A DNA stretch of 64,000 bases from Shimazuella soli (GCF_022511585.1 NZ_JAKWBN010000004.1:62001-126000); one strand, 5' to 3'; shown: positions 1-8,418, counted from the stretch's first letter. Numbers and translations are program-made. The notes: generated by a model from the letters alone, not told the origin.

Positions 1-7
1 AAATTAA

Positions 8-37
8 TTGAACATAAAATTAATTCTTTGATAATAT
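8..37 (+). promoter_or_regulatory. Putative sigma-A promoter
   Basis: TTGAAC at 8-13 and TAATAT at 32-37 are separated by 18 bases and lie about 40 bases before the first gene. The surrounding DNA is very AT-rich, so a chance match is possible. Confidence 0.35.
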
Positions 38-77
38 AAAAGATAGGGTCCGCTGATTCAAAAGATGAGGTACTCAG

Positions 78-554
78 ATGGCGCAGCAAAAACAGCGACT
101 TCACATCTGTGGCGAAAATAGTAACGGAGACAAGATCTGCCTCATGGAGATCTTTACTCCTGAGCACAAATACAGGATCACATCCTCCAAACCGAACCAG
201 AATGGTTCTTATGGGAAGCCAGCCGAAGCATTTCGATACTTCCTTGGATTCACTGAATCCGACTCGCGGCGTGCTATCTCTAATAGAGAGGGGAGTGAGT
301 GTTTCTTTCATAGGAAACGGCTTCACACATATGGTCGAGACCGTGAAGGGAATCAATACTGTGTGAGGGAAGTCCTCATTCCCAAGTTTGGTTATCGAGT
401 GAGCTCTCTCAAGACAGGATCTTCCTTCACTTCGGATCAACCCTATGCCAAAGAGACCAATGCATTGCGCTTTTTTGGTAGTTTGGCACCGCATGTCGAC
501 TTGAGACGTGAGATCGATGATGTAAACGGGGAAGTGTGTCCTGTCTGTGCCTGA
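78..554 (+). CDS. Duplicated-domain small protein, function unknown
   Basis: The 158-residue product is not recognised. It consists of two diverged copies of one module of about 50 residues, roughly residues 7-58 and 80-135. Each copy follows the pattern RLH, a Gly, a second Gly, one Cys, a Glu, a Pro, then YR(I/V)(T/S)S and a Lys, and ends in an A-(F/L)-R-(Y/F)-F stretch. There is no signal peptide or membrane segment. A C-x-x-C pair sits at the very C terminus. The start is backed by GAGGT upstream of ATG 78. Sampled 60-base lines are about half G+C against about one third in panBCD, which suggests transfer. A GC-rich hairpin follows the stop codon. Confidence 0.75.
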   Translation: MAQQKQRLHICGENSNGDKICLMEIFTPEHKYRITSSKPNQNGSYGKPAEAFRYFLGFTESDSRRAISNREGSECFFHRKRLHTYGRDREGNQYCVREVLIPKFGYRVSSLKTGSSFTSDQPYAKETNALRFFGSLAPHVDLRREIDDVNGEVCPVCA

Positions 555-565
555 TCGCCACACGG

Positions 566-602
566 CCACGAGGATTTCTCTATCTGACGAGAATCTACGT
601 GG
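566..602 (+). terminator. Hairpin after the first gene
   Basis: CCACG plus an adjoining stretch at 566-580 pairs with 589-602 across a 7-8 base loop, with one small bulge. There is no clear T-run, so it may be an mRNA-end stabiliser rather than a textbook intrinsic terminator. Confidence 0.45.
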
Positions 603-941
603 TCGTTGGACTACAATGATAAACATATAGATCATTTGTTAGAAGTGTTTTCATCCTTCTAGGATGGCGGTGTTGCTTTTATTGATAAAAATGATAATAT
701 CAACCAATACAATAAGAATTTCCTATTGTTTTTTTGTGCTATTTTGGCTACTCTAAGCATAGAGCAGGTGATTGCATCCGATAATGGAGCGATACACAAA
801 ACATGCTGTACTGGCTTAATCTGTTTTTACTACACAGATTCTGTATGTATCGGCTACTTGCACCAGCCAGCTCTCGCCTTAAAGGGAAGAGCTTTTTTTA
901 TTTCCCATAGGTTCGCATATTGCCTTAGGAGGGTTTTTCGG
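603..941 (+). promoter_or_regulatory. panB upstream leader with two hairpins
   Basis: This 339-base gap precedes panB. AATCTGT (818-824) pairs perfectly with ACAGATT (834-840). Further on, AGCTCT (869-874) pairs with AGAGCT (887-892) and is followed by seven T residues (893-899). The second hairpin has the form of an intrinsic terminator and ends only 43 bases before the panB start. It could be the terminator of an upstream transcript or an attenuator of panBCD. I do not recognise a known riboswitch class. No gene longer than 60 codons is convincing here. Confidence 0.5.
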
Positions 942-1793
942 ATGGGTGTAACAAGAAGAACATTAGATAAGAAGAAGTTACAAGGTGAGAAAATAGCAAT
1001 GGTAACTGCTTATGATTTTCCAACTGCAAGGATTGCAGAAGAAGCAGGTGCGGAGATACTTTTAGTTGGAGATTCTCTTGGTATGGTAGTGCTTGGTTAC
1101 GATTCGACTATTCCTGTAACATTAGAAGACATGCTGCATCATACCAAAGCAGTTACACGAGCAACAAAGCAATCTATGGTAATTACGGACCTACCATTTC
1201 TTATTGCTCATCTTTCTACTGACGAAGTGTTAAAATCGGCTGGCAAATTAATGCAAGAAGGTTTCGCTTATGGCGTAAAACTTGAGGGAGGAGAGCCTGT
1301 TTTAGAAAAGATTAAAGTTTTGACGGAAGCAGGTGTACCTGTAATGGGTCATCTTGGGCTTACTCCTCAATCAGTTAATCAACTAGGCGGATATGTTATA
1401 CAGGGCAGAGAAGAACCTGCAATTAAACAGTTACGGTTCGATGCAAAAGCAGTAGAAGCAGCAGGGGCCTTTGCTTTAGTATTGGAGTGTGTTCCTGAGG
1501 AAATAGCAGAAGAGATTAGTAATATGTTGTCCATTCCTGTGATTGGAATAGGAGCAGGAAGGTATACAGATGGTCAAGTATTAGTCATACACGATCTGTT
1601 AGGTATTGGTGGAGATTGGTCGCCTTCCTTTGTTAAACAGTTTGCAGCTGTAGGTAAGTCTATGCAAATGGGTTTGAATCAGTACGTAAAAGAAGTAAAG
1701 AGCCAAACATTTCCTAGTGAAGAACACGTTATCCATTTAAAAGAAGAAGTAAAATTAGCTTTATATGGGGGAAGAGTGGATGGAACTAGTTGA
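942..1793 (+). CDS. panB: Ketopantoate hydroxymethyltransferase PanB
   Basis: PanB transfers a one-carbon unit from 5,10-methylene-THF to alpha-ketoisovalerate, making ketopantoate in the first committed step of pantothenate synthesis in the cytoplasm. The 283-residue product has the family's N-terminal YDFPTARIAEEAG and VGDSLGMVVLGYDST segments, and the GHLGLTPQS and IGIGAG motifs of the TIM barrel. Its length is normal for the family. ATG 942 is chosen because GGAGG lies eight bases upstream; the frame stays open further 5' but that part is not PanB-like. The gene is first in panBCD and its last 14 bases overlap panC, which points to translational coupling. Confidence 0.95.
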   Translation: MGVTRRTLDKKKLQGEKIAMVTAYDFPTARIAEEAGAEILLVGDSLGMVVLGYDSTIPVTLEDMLHHTKAVTRATKQSMVITDLPFLIAHLSTDEVLKSAGKLMQEGFAYGVKLEGGEPVLEKIKVLTEAGVPVMGHLGLTPQSVNQLGGYVIQGREEPAIKQLRFDAKAVEAAGAFALVLECVPEEIAEEISNMLSIPVIGIGAGRYTDGQVLVIHDLLGIGGDWSPSFVKQFAAVGKSMQMGLNQYVKEVKSQTFPSEEHVIHLKEEVKLALYGGRVDGTS

Positions 1794-2694
1794 AACAGTA
1801 GAAGAATTAAATAATTCCTTGCGAAAGCACCGAAATAGTATCATAGGCTTGGTTCCAACAATGGGATATCTACATGAGGGACATTTGAGTTTGGTTAAAA
1901 AAGCAAAAAAAGAATGTGACTTTATTGTGATGTCCATATTTGTAAATCCACTGCAATTCGGTCCAAACGAAGATTTAGATAGATATCCAAGAGATTTAGA
2001 ACGCGATTTTGATTTAGCTCGTCAAGCTGGAGTAAATGTTTTGTATCATCCTAATGTAAAAGAAATGTATCCAAGTGAACCGCTTATTACGACAAAAGTG
2101 TCGAATAAAATTTCAAATGTATTGTGTGGTAAGTATCGTGAGAGCCATTTTGATGGAGTGACAACCGTTGTAGCTAAATTATTTAATCAAACAAAACCAG
2201 ATCGTGCTTATTTTGGACAAAAAGACGCACAGCAATTAGCGATAATCACACAAATGGTCAAAGATTTGTCATTTCAGGTAACAGTTGTACCCTGTGAGAC
2301 AGTAAGAGAAGAGGATGGCTTGGCATTAAGCTCACGAAATGTTTATTTGTCTGAAGAAGAGAGAGAACAAGCTCCTATTCTTTCTCAAATACTAAATGAA
2401 GTTCGTGATGGATTAATACCAAGAAAATGGAATACACCGGATGAAATAAATCAATATGTAAGAGAGAGAATATCTACGAAACCATTAGCAAAACTACAAT
2501 ACATAGAGACATTAGAATATCCAAATTTACAAGCAACAACTAGTTTGTATGACAAACAAATTATAGTAGCCCTTGCAGCCTATTTTGGCAAAACCAGACT
2601 AATTGACAATATTTTATTTTCAGCAGAAGGGGAAAGTCATGTTCCGAACGATGATGAAATCCAAATTGCATCGAGCCACCGTAACAGAAGCTAA
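1780..2694 (+). CDS. panC: Pantothenate synthetase PanC
   Basis: PanC condenses pantoate with beta-alanine using ATP, through a pantoyl-adenylate. The 304-residue product shows the nucleotidyl-transferase HxGH signature in [13 protein letters not shown] and the family's [29 protein letters not shown] and ALSSRN segments. ATG 1780 is preferred over the in-frame ATG 1765 because the purine-rich GGGGGAAGAG lies just before it, and because it matches the usual N terminus. The gene overlaps panB by 14 bases and panD by 56 bases. Its C-terminal tail of roughly 20 residues, encoded inside the panD overlap, looks longer than in typical PanC and is probably tolerated rather than functional. Confidence 0.95.
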   Translation: MELVETVEELNNSLRKHRNSIIGLVPTMGYLHEGHLSLVKKAKKECDFIVMSIFVNPLQFGPNEDLDRYPRDLERDFDLARQAGVNVLYHPNVKEMYPSEPLITTKVSNKISNVLCGKYRESHFDGVTTVVAKLFNQTKPDRAYFGQKDAQQLAIITQMVKDLSFQVTVVPCETVREEDGLALSSRNVYLSEEEREQAPILSQILNEVRDGLIPRKWNTPDEINQYVRERISTKPLAKLQYIETLEYPNLQATTSLYDKQIIVALAAYFGKTRLIDNILFSAEGESHVPNDDEIQIASSHRNRS

Positions 2695-3022
2695 TCTTCA
2701 CTATGTGGGTAGTGTGACTATAGATGAAGATTTAATGAATGCTGTAGACTTGCTTCCTAATGAAAAGGTTCAAATTGTGAACAACAATAATGGTTCACGA
2801 TTTGAAACTTATGTGATTAAAGGGGAAAGGGGCAGTGGTGTTATTTGTCTCAATGGTGCAGCTGCCAGACTAGTTCACCCCGGCGATAATGTCATTATTA
2901 TTGGTTATGCTTTGTTGAGTGAAGAAGAAGTGAGAAGACACCGGCCAAAAGTTGCAATTCTTAATGAGAATAATCAAATTGAAGAGATTTTAGGCCAAGA
3001 AATCGCAGGAACCACATGCTGA
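2639..3022 (+). CDS. panD: Aspartate 1-decarboxylase PanD
   Basis: PanD decarboxylates L-aspartate to beta-alanine, the second PanC substrate. It is made as a proenzyme that self-cleaves to give a pyruvoyl cofactor. The 127-residue product has the processing site Gly24-Ser25 in the YVGSV context when translation starts at ATG 2639, which fixes the start; an in-frame start further upstream would give an N-terminal extension. Downstream the NGAAARL segment of the double-psi barrel is intact. The gene begins inside the end of panC (56-base overlap), and a strong terminator closes the operon. Confidence 0.95.
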   Translation: MFRTMMKSKLHRATVTEANLHYVGSVTIDEDLMNAVDLLPNEKVQIVNNNNGSRFETYVIKGERGSGVICLNGAAARLVHPGDNVIIIGYALLSEEEVRRHRPKVAILNENNQIEEILGQEIAGTTC

Positions 3023-3025
3023 GTT

Positions 3026-3073
3026 AATACAACCAAGGTTTCCATTTTGATAGAAATCTTGGTTGTATTTTTT
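3026..3073 (+). terminator. panBCD terminator
   Basis: A near-perfect stem of about 17 bases (3026-3042 with 3053-3069, core ACAACCAAGGTTTC) is followed by a T-run. It lies directly after the panD stop. Confidence 0.9.
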
Positions 3074-3074
3074 A

Positions 3075-3400
3075 AGTTAAATTTCTGGGATATAGTACAA
3101 CCAAGTGTAATGTTTCCTCAGTTCTCTTTGGGTGTTTTTGTAACTTGGAACGTGGTTCAGTCGAGAATCCGAAGTAATGATCGCGATATTCACTTGGGAT
3201 TGCACTCGATGAACCTAGTTTTTCTTTCAGTAAATGTGCAAACAATTGCTGGATGAGAGATGTACTAGCTAGATTATGACTCAACCAAACACACATGGTA
3301 ACTAGATCTTGTCCCGATACGTGCTCATTCGTCTTACAAATTCGGTTGTCCTAGCCAATTGTTCTAGTTCTGTAGGCGACAAATATTTTTGTAAAATCTA
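3075..3400 (-). pseudogene. Relic of an IS4-type transposase N terminus
   Basis: Read on the minus strand, this stretch resembles the N terminus of IS4-family transposases. One frame reads LSPTELEQLARTTEFVRRM and another reads VTMCVWLSHNLASTSLIQQL. The two are in different frames with stops between them, so at least one frameshift has occurred. No catalytic domain is present and no terminal repeats were found. The relic fills most of the gap between panD and the monooxygenase gene. Confidence 0.5.
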
Positions 3401-3440
3401 GGAAAACAAATGAGTCTACTTCGGTGGTTCCCTTCACAGA

Positions 3441-3493
3441 AAAAACGCCATCCTTTTCTTTTTTAAATCTTTGAGAAAGAATAGCGTGTTTTT
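3441..3493. terminator. Imperfect bidirectional hairpin
   Basis: An AACGC-containing arm pairs with a GCGTGTT-containing arm through an A/T-rich stem with mismatches. It lies downstream of the minus-strand monooxygenase gene and has A- and T-runs on its two sides. Confidence 0.45.
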
Positions 3494-3558
3494 GGGGAGA
3501 TTATTTCGTTTTTAGCTTGATGGCTATGGAGTAGAGCCACTACATTGCCCCTTACCTA

Positions 3559-5145
3559 CTAAGCATCCAAGCAAAGTAACTGAGATAAGGCTTGTTCCAT
3601 AGTTTGCTCAGGGTTTTCTACCTTATTCTGGGATTTCCAACCGATAAACCCATCTGGACGAATAAGTACAGCACCTTTTGAAGTCACTCCATATGTGTCA
3701 CACCATAAATGATCAACATCTAAAAGGTTTTTTTCTTTGTTTATCACATGAATATCTAGAACAATATTCAAGCGTTTTGCTACTTTTTGAGCTGCTTTAG
3801 ACCAATCTCTTCCGTCTGCACCAACAAGAAGGACAAAATGATGACCGAAAAGATCAAGTGTAGACAATGAGTCATTATTTCTCTTAAGTTTAAAGTGAGG
3901 AGCACGTGTACCAGACTGCCCTGTTCGTTGGCGTGAATCATTAGAGAAAGGAATAAGATCTGATTCTTCTTCGATAATCGCTTGAGATCGATAGCTGTAA
4001 CCAAGGGTCACATTCATTTCGTCTACAATTTTGTCAGATGAAGATTCTCTAGAACCACTGTGGCTCATCAATCGTAATGTTGCTTGTTCTACAGTAAATT
4101 CAGCAATAGGTTTACGTTCTATCTCAAAAGTAGCGAGAAGAGAGGGATTAGCAATACCTTTAAGAACGTAGGCAAGCTTCCAAGCCAAATTATGTGCATC
4201 TTGGATGCCTGTGTTTGCACCAAAACCTCCAACTGGAGGCATAACATGAGCCGCATCGCCCACAAGAAATATTCGATTGTTTTGATAGCTCTTAGCTACA
4301 AAGGATGAAATTTCCCAAGGCTGTATTTTCAAAATATCCAAATCCAAATTAGGATCTCCTATTGCTGAACGTACCAGTTTTGTACAATAATCATCGGTGA
4401 AATTTTCTATGTGATCACCTTTCTCAGGATAATAAGGAAATGTCAACAATGAACGATCGTCATAAAACGCTAAAAGTCCACTAACTTGTTGGTTGTCAAC
4501 GTAGAAGACATTGAATTTTCTTCCCATTAAGGCTTTTTTTAGATCTGCTTTAAATAGAATACTCATACTGTCACCTACCTTGCCAAGTCCTTGTATAGGG
4601 ATTTTAAGTTTTTGGCGGATGGGGCTCTTTGATCCATCTGCGGCGACTAAATATTGAGCATAAACGGTTTGCTCAACCCCAGTGGTTCTATTTTTAATCA
4701 ATGCAGCAATTCCTTCATTATTTTGTTCAAATGATACTAGTTCCGTATTAAATCGTATGTCACTCCCTAACACCCTAGCATGTGCTAATACAATAGGTTC
4801 TAAAACATCTTGAGGAATATTTGCATACGTAGTTGGGGTAATTTTATTAAGGAAGTCATCATTCGGTAGATCATAACGAAATTCTTCTTTCCCTATAAGT
4901 GTTTCTCCTTTGCCGATGCAAGGGGTATTGAACTTTTGACTGTAATCCAGAATAGTGGATTCTAAACCTACTGAGCGATACAATTCCATCGTGCGAGGAT
5001 AATAACCTGCAGCACGAGGATGAATCGAAGTGCTTGGATGACGTTCGATTAATAAAGAATTTATGCCATGTGAAGATAAAAAAAGAGATGTTGATAAACC
5101 AACAATACCTCCGCCAATGATCAAAACAGGAATTTTTTGGTCCAA
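3559..5145 (-). CDS. FAD-dependent aromatic monooxygenase
   Basis: The 528-residue product belongs to the p-hydroxybenzoate-hydroxylase-like flavoprotein family, which uses NAD(P)H and O2 to hydroxylate aromatic or polyketide substrates. The Rossmann GxGxxG is in IIGGGIVGLSTS near the N terminus, the DG motif in VAADGSKSPIR, and the GD motif in FLVGDAAHVMPPVGGFGANTG. A thioredoxin-like C-terminal domain, typical of the longer members, follows. A TTG start at 5145 is chosen because AGGAG lies eight bases upstream and the Rossmann strand begins a few residues later; an in-frame ATG at 5235 has no such support. It follows a padR-type regulator gene on the same strand, probably as an operon. The substrate is unknown. 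Confidence 0.85.
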   Translation of the reverse strand: MDQKIPVLIIGGGIVGLSTSLFLSSHGINSLLIERHPSTSIHPRAAGYYPRTMELYRSVGLESTILDYSQKFNTPCIGKGETLIGKEEFRYDLPNDDFLNKITPTTYANIPQDVLEPIVLAHARVLGSDIRFNTELVSFEQNNEGIAALIKNRTTGVEQTVYAQYLVAADGSKSPIRQKLKIPIQGLGKVGDSMSILFKADLKKALMGRKFNVFYVDNQQVSGLLAFYDDRSLLTFPYYPEKGDHIENFTDDYCTKLVRSAIGDPNLDLDILKIQPWEISSFVAKSYQNNRIFLVGDAAHVMPPVGGFGANTGIQDAHNLAWKLAYVLKGIANPSLLATFEIERKPIAEFTVEQATLRLMSHSGSRESSSDKIVDEMNVTLGYSYRSQAIIEEESDLIPFSNDSRQRTGQSGTRAPHFKLKRNNDSLSTLDLFGHHFVLLVGADGRDWSKAAQKVAKRLNIVLDIHVINKEKNLLDVDHLWCDTYGVTSKGAVLIRPDGFIGWKSQNKVENPEQTMEQALSQLLCLDA

Positions 5146-5253
5146 AGATAACACTCCTAAAGCAGATTTATACACGCTGCTTATTGGTACATAGAAAGAT
5201 TTTTGTACCCTCTTTTCGATGTAATATAAGAGCAATTATACTGTTGTCCTAGG

Positions 5254-5868
5254 TTAGAGTTCTTCTGATTTTGAGTGGCTAGTTGCTATTTTACGTAGCC
5301 ATTCCATATCCCATTGAAGCTTTTCTGCTTGTATATCATTAATAATGGATCGTATCCACTCTAACTCAGCTTTAATCACTGCGCATTGATATTCAATCTC
5401 CAGCAAAAACAAACGAGGAATCTCCCCAATTGTGGAAAATTGATATTTGATTTGAGCCAATATTTCTTCAAGAGCATTTGCTCTTTTTTGAAATTGATCA
5501 ATTACATCTTGGGGTGTTAAAAACATAAGAAAAGAAATTGCTGCAGGGAAATCAGAAAATTCTTGTTTTGGTACAGATAGCATTTCACGTAACCATGTAT
5601 AAGCAGTTTTAATTCCTACGTCTGTTATCTCGTAAACTGTCCGATCAGGTTTGCCTTCTTTCTGCTTTCTTTCTTGTATTGCGATGATTTTATGATGATG
5701 CAAACGTTCGATTGTTTGATAGATACTAGTCCGTTGGCGAACATTAATAACTTCATGTTTCCCCCTCTCTCTAAGAAGTTGTTACATCCGATAAGGGTGC
5801 ATAGGTTCTTCCATAAGAAGACAAAGTATGGCTAGGGCAATTGGTGAGCTTTTGATTGGCTTTTTCAT
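5254..5868 (-). pseudogene. PadR-family regulator with in-frame stop codon
   Basis: From ATG 5868 the frame gives a typical PadR winged-helix start (LAILCLLMEEPMHPYRM), then a TAA at 5784-5782, and then continues in the same frame for 179 codons with QLLRERGKHEVINVRQRTS and a C-terminal PadR dimerisation helix region. The stop falls where relatives usually have Gln, so a single CAA to TAA change would explain it. Without read-through only 24 residues are made, so the regulator is probably inactive. An internal restart near 5703 would lack the DNA-binding helices. The gene is upstream of, and probably controlled, the flavin monooxygenase. Confidence 0.75.
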
Positions 5869-5898
5869 AGTTATAACATTACTATTCATTATATAACT
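5869..5898 (-). promoter_or_regulatory. Possible padR promoter and operator
   Basis: AGTTATA (5869-5875) and TATAACT (5892-5898) form a 7-base inverted repeat directly upstream of the padR start. A minus-strand TATAAT lies at 5893-5888 inside it. I see no good -35 box. Confidence 0.35.
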
Positions 5899-6003
5899 AA
5901 GTCAAGTCGAGAAAGGGTATTTTTGCCCAAATTCCTTGAAAAGATACATTAGCAAAAAACAAACTTTTGTATTCAATGCAAAGGTTGTTTTTCATCTCAC
6001 TGT

Positions 6004-6127
6004 TTAAAGGTTCGATTCGTATTCTTTTACCTTTCTATAAAAAGTGTTACTTTTCATCCCCACTTTTTTCATGGCTTCTACAGCTGTTATCTTTTTCTGC
6101 TTCCAATCCGCAGAATCAATTATGAAC
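6004..6127 (-). pseudogene. Orphan C-terminal piece of a serine recombinase
   Basis: Translated on the minus strand, this gives about 40 residues ending in ITAVEAMKKVGMKSNTFYRK and a short tail before a TAA at 6006-6004. It resembles the C-terminal helix-turn-helix of resolvase-type recombinases. The catalytic domain is missing, so this is a relic of a mobile element. Confidence 0.5.
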
Positions 6128-6201
6128 AGATGCTAGATTAGACACTTTTTTATGTTAAACTATATCAACAATGAAACTTTTTATTTTATTGAATTTAGTG
6201 C

Positions 6202-6242
6202 TTGACAATTAATTGCAATTGTTATATCTTAAATTTAAGATA
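6202..6242 (+). promoter_or_regulatory. mhqR promoter with 18-bp palindromic operator
   Basis: TTGACA at 6202-6207 and TATCTT at 6225-6230 are 17 bases apart, a near-ideal sigma-A spacing. The -10 box begins a perfect 18-base palindrome, TATCTTAAATTTAAGATA (6225-6242). It closely resembles the inverted repeat recognised by B. subtilis MhqR as I recall it. Binding here would block the promoter, implying autorepression. Confidence 0.8.
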
Positions 6243-6275
6243 AATAAACAAATCAACAGAAAGGGAGTGGTTCCG

Positions 6276-6716
6276 ATGAATACAACCAAAAACAACGCAT
6301 TAAACCTATACATTGCTCTATCCCGTGCTCAACAGTGGGTGAATGCGCATGCTGACCGAGACATTAAAAGGTTAGGTTTAAATCGCACTGAATTCGGAGT
6401 TTTGGAATTGTTGTATCACAAAGGCCCACAACCCTTGCAAAGAATTGGTACGAAAGTATTGATGAGCAGTGGGAATATCACTTATGTAGTAGATAAGTTA
6501 GAAAAGAAAAATTTAGTGTGTCGAAAGTCTTCTACTAGTGACCGTCGTCTTATTTATGCAGAAATCACTGATAAGGGAACAAAGTTTATCGAAGAAGTTT
6601 TTCCTCATCATACAAAAGTGATTGAAAATGCAGTAAAAGGCCTGACAGAGGAAGAACAAAAGACTGCTAGTCAGTTGTTAAAAAAGATGGGTCTATATGC
6701 ACAAGAACATTATTAG
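6276..6716 (+). CDS. mhqR: MarR-family regulator, MhqR-like
   Basis: This is a 146-residue MarR-type winged-helix repressor. The DNA-binding region includes LGLNRTEFGVLELLYHKGP, the wing region STSDRRLIYAEITDKG carries the usual DRR, and long terminal helices form the dimer interface. In B. subtilis the related MhqR represses glyoxalase-type dioxygenases and the hydrolase MhqD in response to quinones and catechols. The same kinds of genes follow here, and near-identical operators precede both this gene and the next. ATG 6276 follows GGGAGTGG; the longer frame would start inside the promoter. The MhqR assignment is inferred from context and operator as well as sequence. Confidence 0.8.
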   Translation: MNTTKNNALNLYIALSRAQQWVNAHADRDIKRLGLNRTEFGVLELLYHKGPQPLQRIGTKVLMSSGNITYVVDKLEKKNLVCRKSSTSDRRLIYAEITDKGTKFIEEVFPHHTKVIENAVKGLTEEEQKTASQLLKKMGLYAQEHY

Positions 6717-6740
6717 GTCGAGTAGTTTTTATTTGCCATA

Positions 6741-6758
6741 TATCTCTAATTTAAGATT
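6741..6758 (+). promoter_or_regulatory. Second MhqR-type operator
   Basis: TATCTCTAATTTAAGATT differs at three positions from the perfect palindrome upstream of mhqR. It sits between mhqR and the dioxygenase gene, consistent with separate repression of the dioxygenase-hydrolase operon. Confidence 0.7.
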
Positions 6759-6824
6759 TTTAATTATGAAGTATTTGGGGATTCATTTGGATATGCTAAA
6801 AATAAAAAGAGAGAAGTGTTTAAA

Positions 6825-7775
6825 ATGAGACAACCAACAGCAGGAATTCACCATATCACTGCATTTGTACAAGATGCACAAGGAACAGTAGATTTTTACT
6901 CAGGAATTTTGGGGTTAAGACTGGTGAAGAAAACTATTAATTTTGATGCTCCTGAAGTGTATCATTTGTATTTTGGTAATGAAATCGGTAAACCAGGAAC
7001 AATTATCACATTCTTTCCATGGGCTGGTTCAAGAAAAGGACGAATTGGCGGGGGACAGGTTGGTATTACAACTTATGTGGTTCCACCAAATTCTTTGGAT
7101 TTTTGGAAACAGCGGTTGGAGAGTTTTAACGTAAAAGTGACAGAAGTAGAGCGATTCCAAGAAACATATCTTCAATTTCAAGATACAGAAGGACTGCGCC
7201 TTGAGATAGTAGAACGTGAAAGTGGTGAAAATAGCAATTGGTCTTTTGGAAATGTTACAACAGATAAAGCAATTAAAGGGTTTGGGGGAGCAGTCCTCTA
7301 TAGCAAAGCTCCCGAAAAAACAGCTGAAACATTGGAAAGTGTAATGGGATTAAAACGAATTGGTGAAGAAGGCTCATTTGTACGTTACCAAGCTACAGGA
7401 GATATTGGCAACATTATCGACATCGATCGATCGGTGACCTATGATGGTATAGGTGGTGCTGGAACTGTTCACCATATTGCTTGGAGAGCCCAAACGGATG
7501 AAGAGCACACATTATGGAGAACTCATGTAGAGAATAGCGGATACCATCCAACGAAAATCATTGATAGACAATACTTTCATGCGATCTATTTCCGTGAACA
7601 TGGAGAAATTTTGTTTGAGATCGCAACAGATCCTCCTGGTTTTGCAAACGATGAAGCAGCAGAAAACTTGGGTGAAAAATTGATGCTGCCAGCTTGGTTT
7701 GAAAAATATCGTCACGAAATTCAAAGCAACTTGCCGGATATTGAAGTAAGAACATTAGAGGAGGATGTAGAGTGA
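6825..7775 (+). CDS. Ring-cleaving dioxygenase, glyoxalase (VOC) superfamily
   Basis: The 316-residue product has two glyoxalase-type domains, like the MhqA/MhqE/MhqO proteins thought to open hydroquinone or catechol rings. The N-terminal TAGIHHITAFVQDAQ and the later GTVHHIAWRAQTDEE supply the metal-site His residues, and a Glu is present near the end in EILFEIATDPPG. ATG 6825 is preferred over the in-frame GTG 6816 because it gives the usual start and good spacing from GAGAAG. The stop codon overlaps the next gene's GTG by four bases. It is probably derepressed by quinones through the operator at 6741. Which of the three paralogues it matches cannot be decided here. Confidence 0.85.
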   Translation: MRQPTAGIHHITAFVQDAQGTVDFYSGILGLRLVKKTINFDAPEVYHLYFGNEIGKPGTIITFFPWAGSRKGRIGGGQVGITTYVVPPNSLDFWKQRLESFNVKVTEVERFQETYLQFQDTEGLRLEIVERESGENSNWSFGNVTTDKAIKGFGGAVLYSKAPEKTAETLESVMGLKRIGEEGSFVRYQATGDIGNIIDIDRSVTYDGIGGAGTVHHIAWRAQTDEEHTLWRTHVENSGYHPTKIIDRQYFHAIYFREHGEILFEIATDPPGFANDEAAENLGEKLMLPAWFEKYRHEIQSNLPDIEVRTLEEDVE

Positions 7776-8383
7776 AACATATTTATCGAGAAGGATCAAA
7801 TAAACAAGCTCCCGTTCTTCTTCTCTTACATGGTACAGGGGGAACGGAGAAGGATTTGCTGCCCCTCGCCGAAATCATCTCGCCAACATCTTCTGTATTG
7901 AGTGTGAGAGGCAATGTGTTAGAAAATGGTATGCCTCGTTTTTTTAAACGAATAGCTGAAGGGATATTTGATGAAGAGGACTTGAAGATCCGCACAAAAG
8001 AACTAAAAGAGTTTATTGACACCTCAGCAGAGCAATACTCTTTTGATCGAAGTAACGTGATTGCTATCGGATACTCAAATGGAGCAAATATCGCTGCGAG
8101 TATACTTTTTCAATATCAAAATGCTTTAAAAGCAGCTATTTTACACCATCCTATGGTTCCTCTTCGGGGACTCAAGCTGCCTGATTTATCAGGTACCAAC
8201 ATTTTCATTAGCGCAGGGATGAATGATCCCATTTGTTCTCCGCAAGAGACAGAGGAATTAGAAAGATTATTACTAGAAGCCAAAGCTTCTGTCAGTGTTC
8301 ATTGGGAGACATATGGACACCAACTAACTCAATCAGAAGTACTTGCCGCAGCAAATTGGTATAAAGAGCATTTTTCAAAGTAA
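7772..8383 (+). CDS. mhqD: MhqD-like alpha/beta hydrolase
   Basis: The 203-residue alpha/beta hydrolase belongs to the phospholipase/carboxylesterase family. LLHGTGG near residue 20 supplies the oxyanion region, AIGYSNGANIA holds the nucleophile Ser, SAGMNDPICSP the acid, and TYGHQLTQ the catalytic His. In B. subtilis MhqD is induced with the MhqR-controlled dioxygenases and is thought to process their products; that role is inferred here. The GTG start overlaps the dioxygenase stop (GTGA) and follows GGAGG, indicating translational coupling. A hairpin with a T-run follows. Confidence 0.85.
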   Translation: MKHIYREGSNKQAPVLLLLHGTGGTEKDLLPLAEIISPTSSVLSVRGNVLENGMPRFFKRIAEGIFDEEDLKIRTKELKEFIDTSAEQYSFDRSNVIAIGYSNGANIAASILFQYQNALKAAILHHPMVPLRGLKLPDLSGTNIFISAGMNDPICSPQETEELERLLLEAKASVSVHWETYGHQLTQSEVLAAANWYKEHFSK

Positions 8384-8388
8384 AGTAA

Positions 8389-8418
8389 ACGGAGGGTACA
8401 CAGTACTCTCTGTTTTTT
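8389..8418 (+). terminator. mhqD terminator
   Basis: A GGAGGGTAC-type arm pairs, with G-U pairs, to GTACTCTCT across a three-base loop and is followed by six T residues. Confidence 0.6.

Noticed and set aside
3047-3256. Plus-strand frame after panD
   Set aside because: It starts inside the panBCD terminator and runs antisense to the IS4-type relic; no ribosome site.
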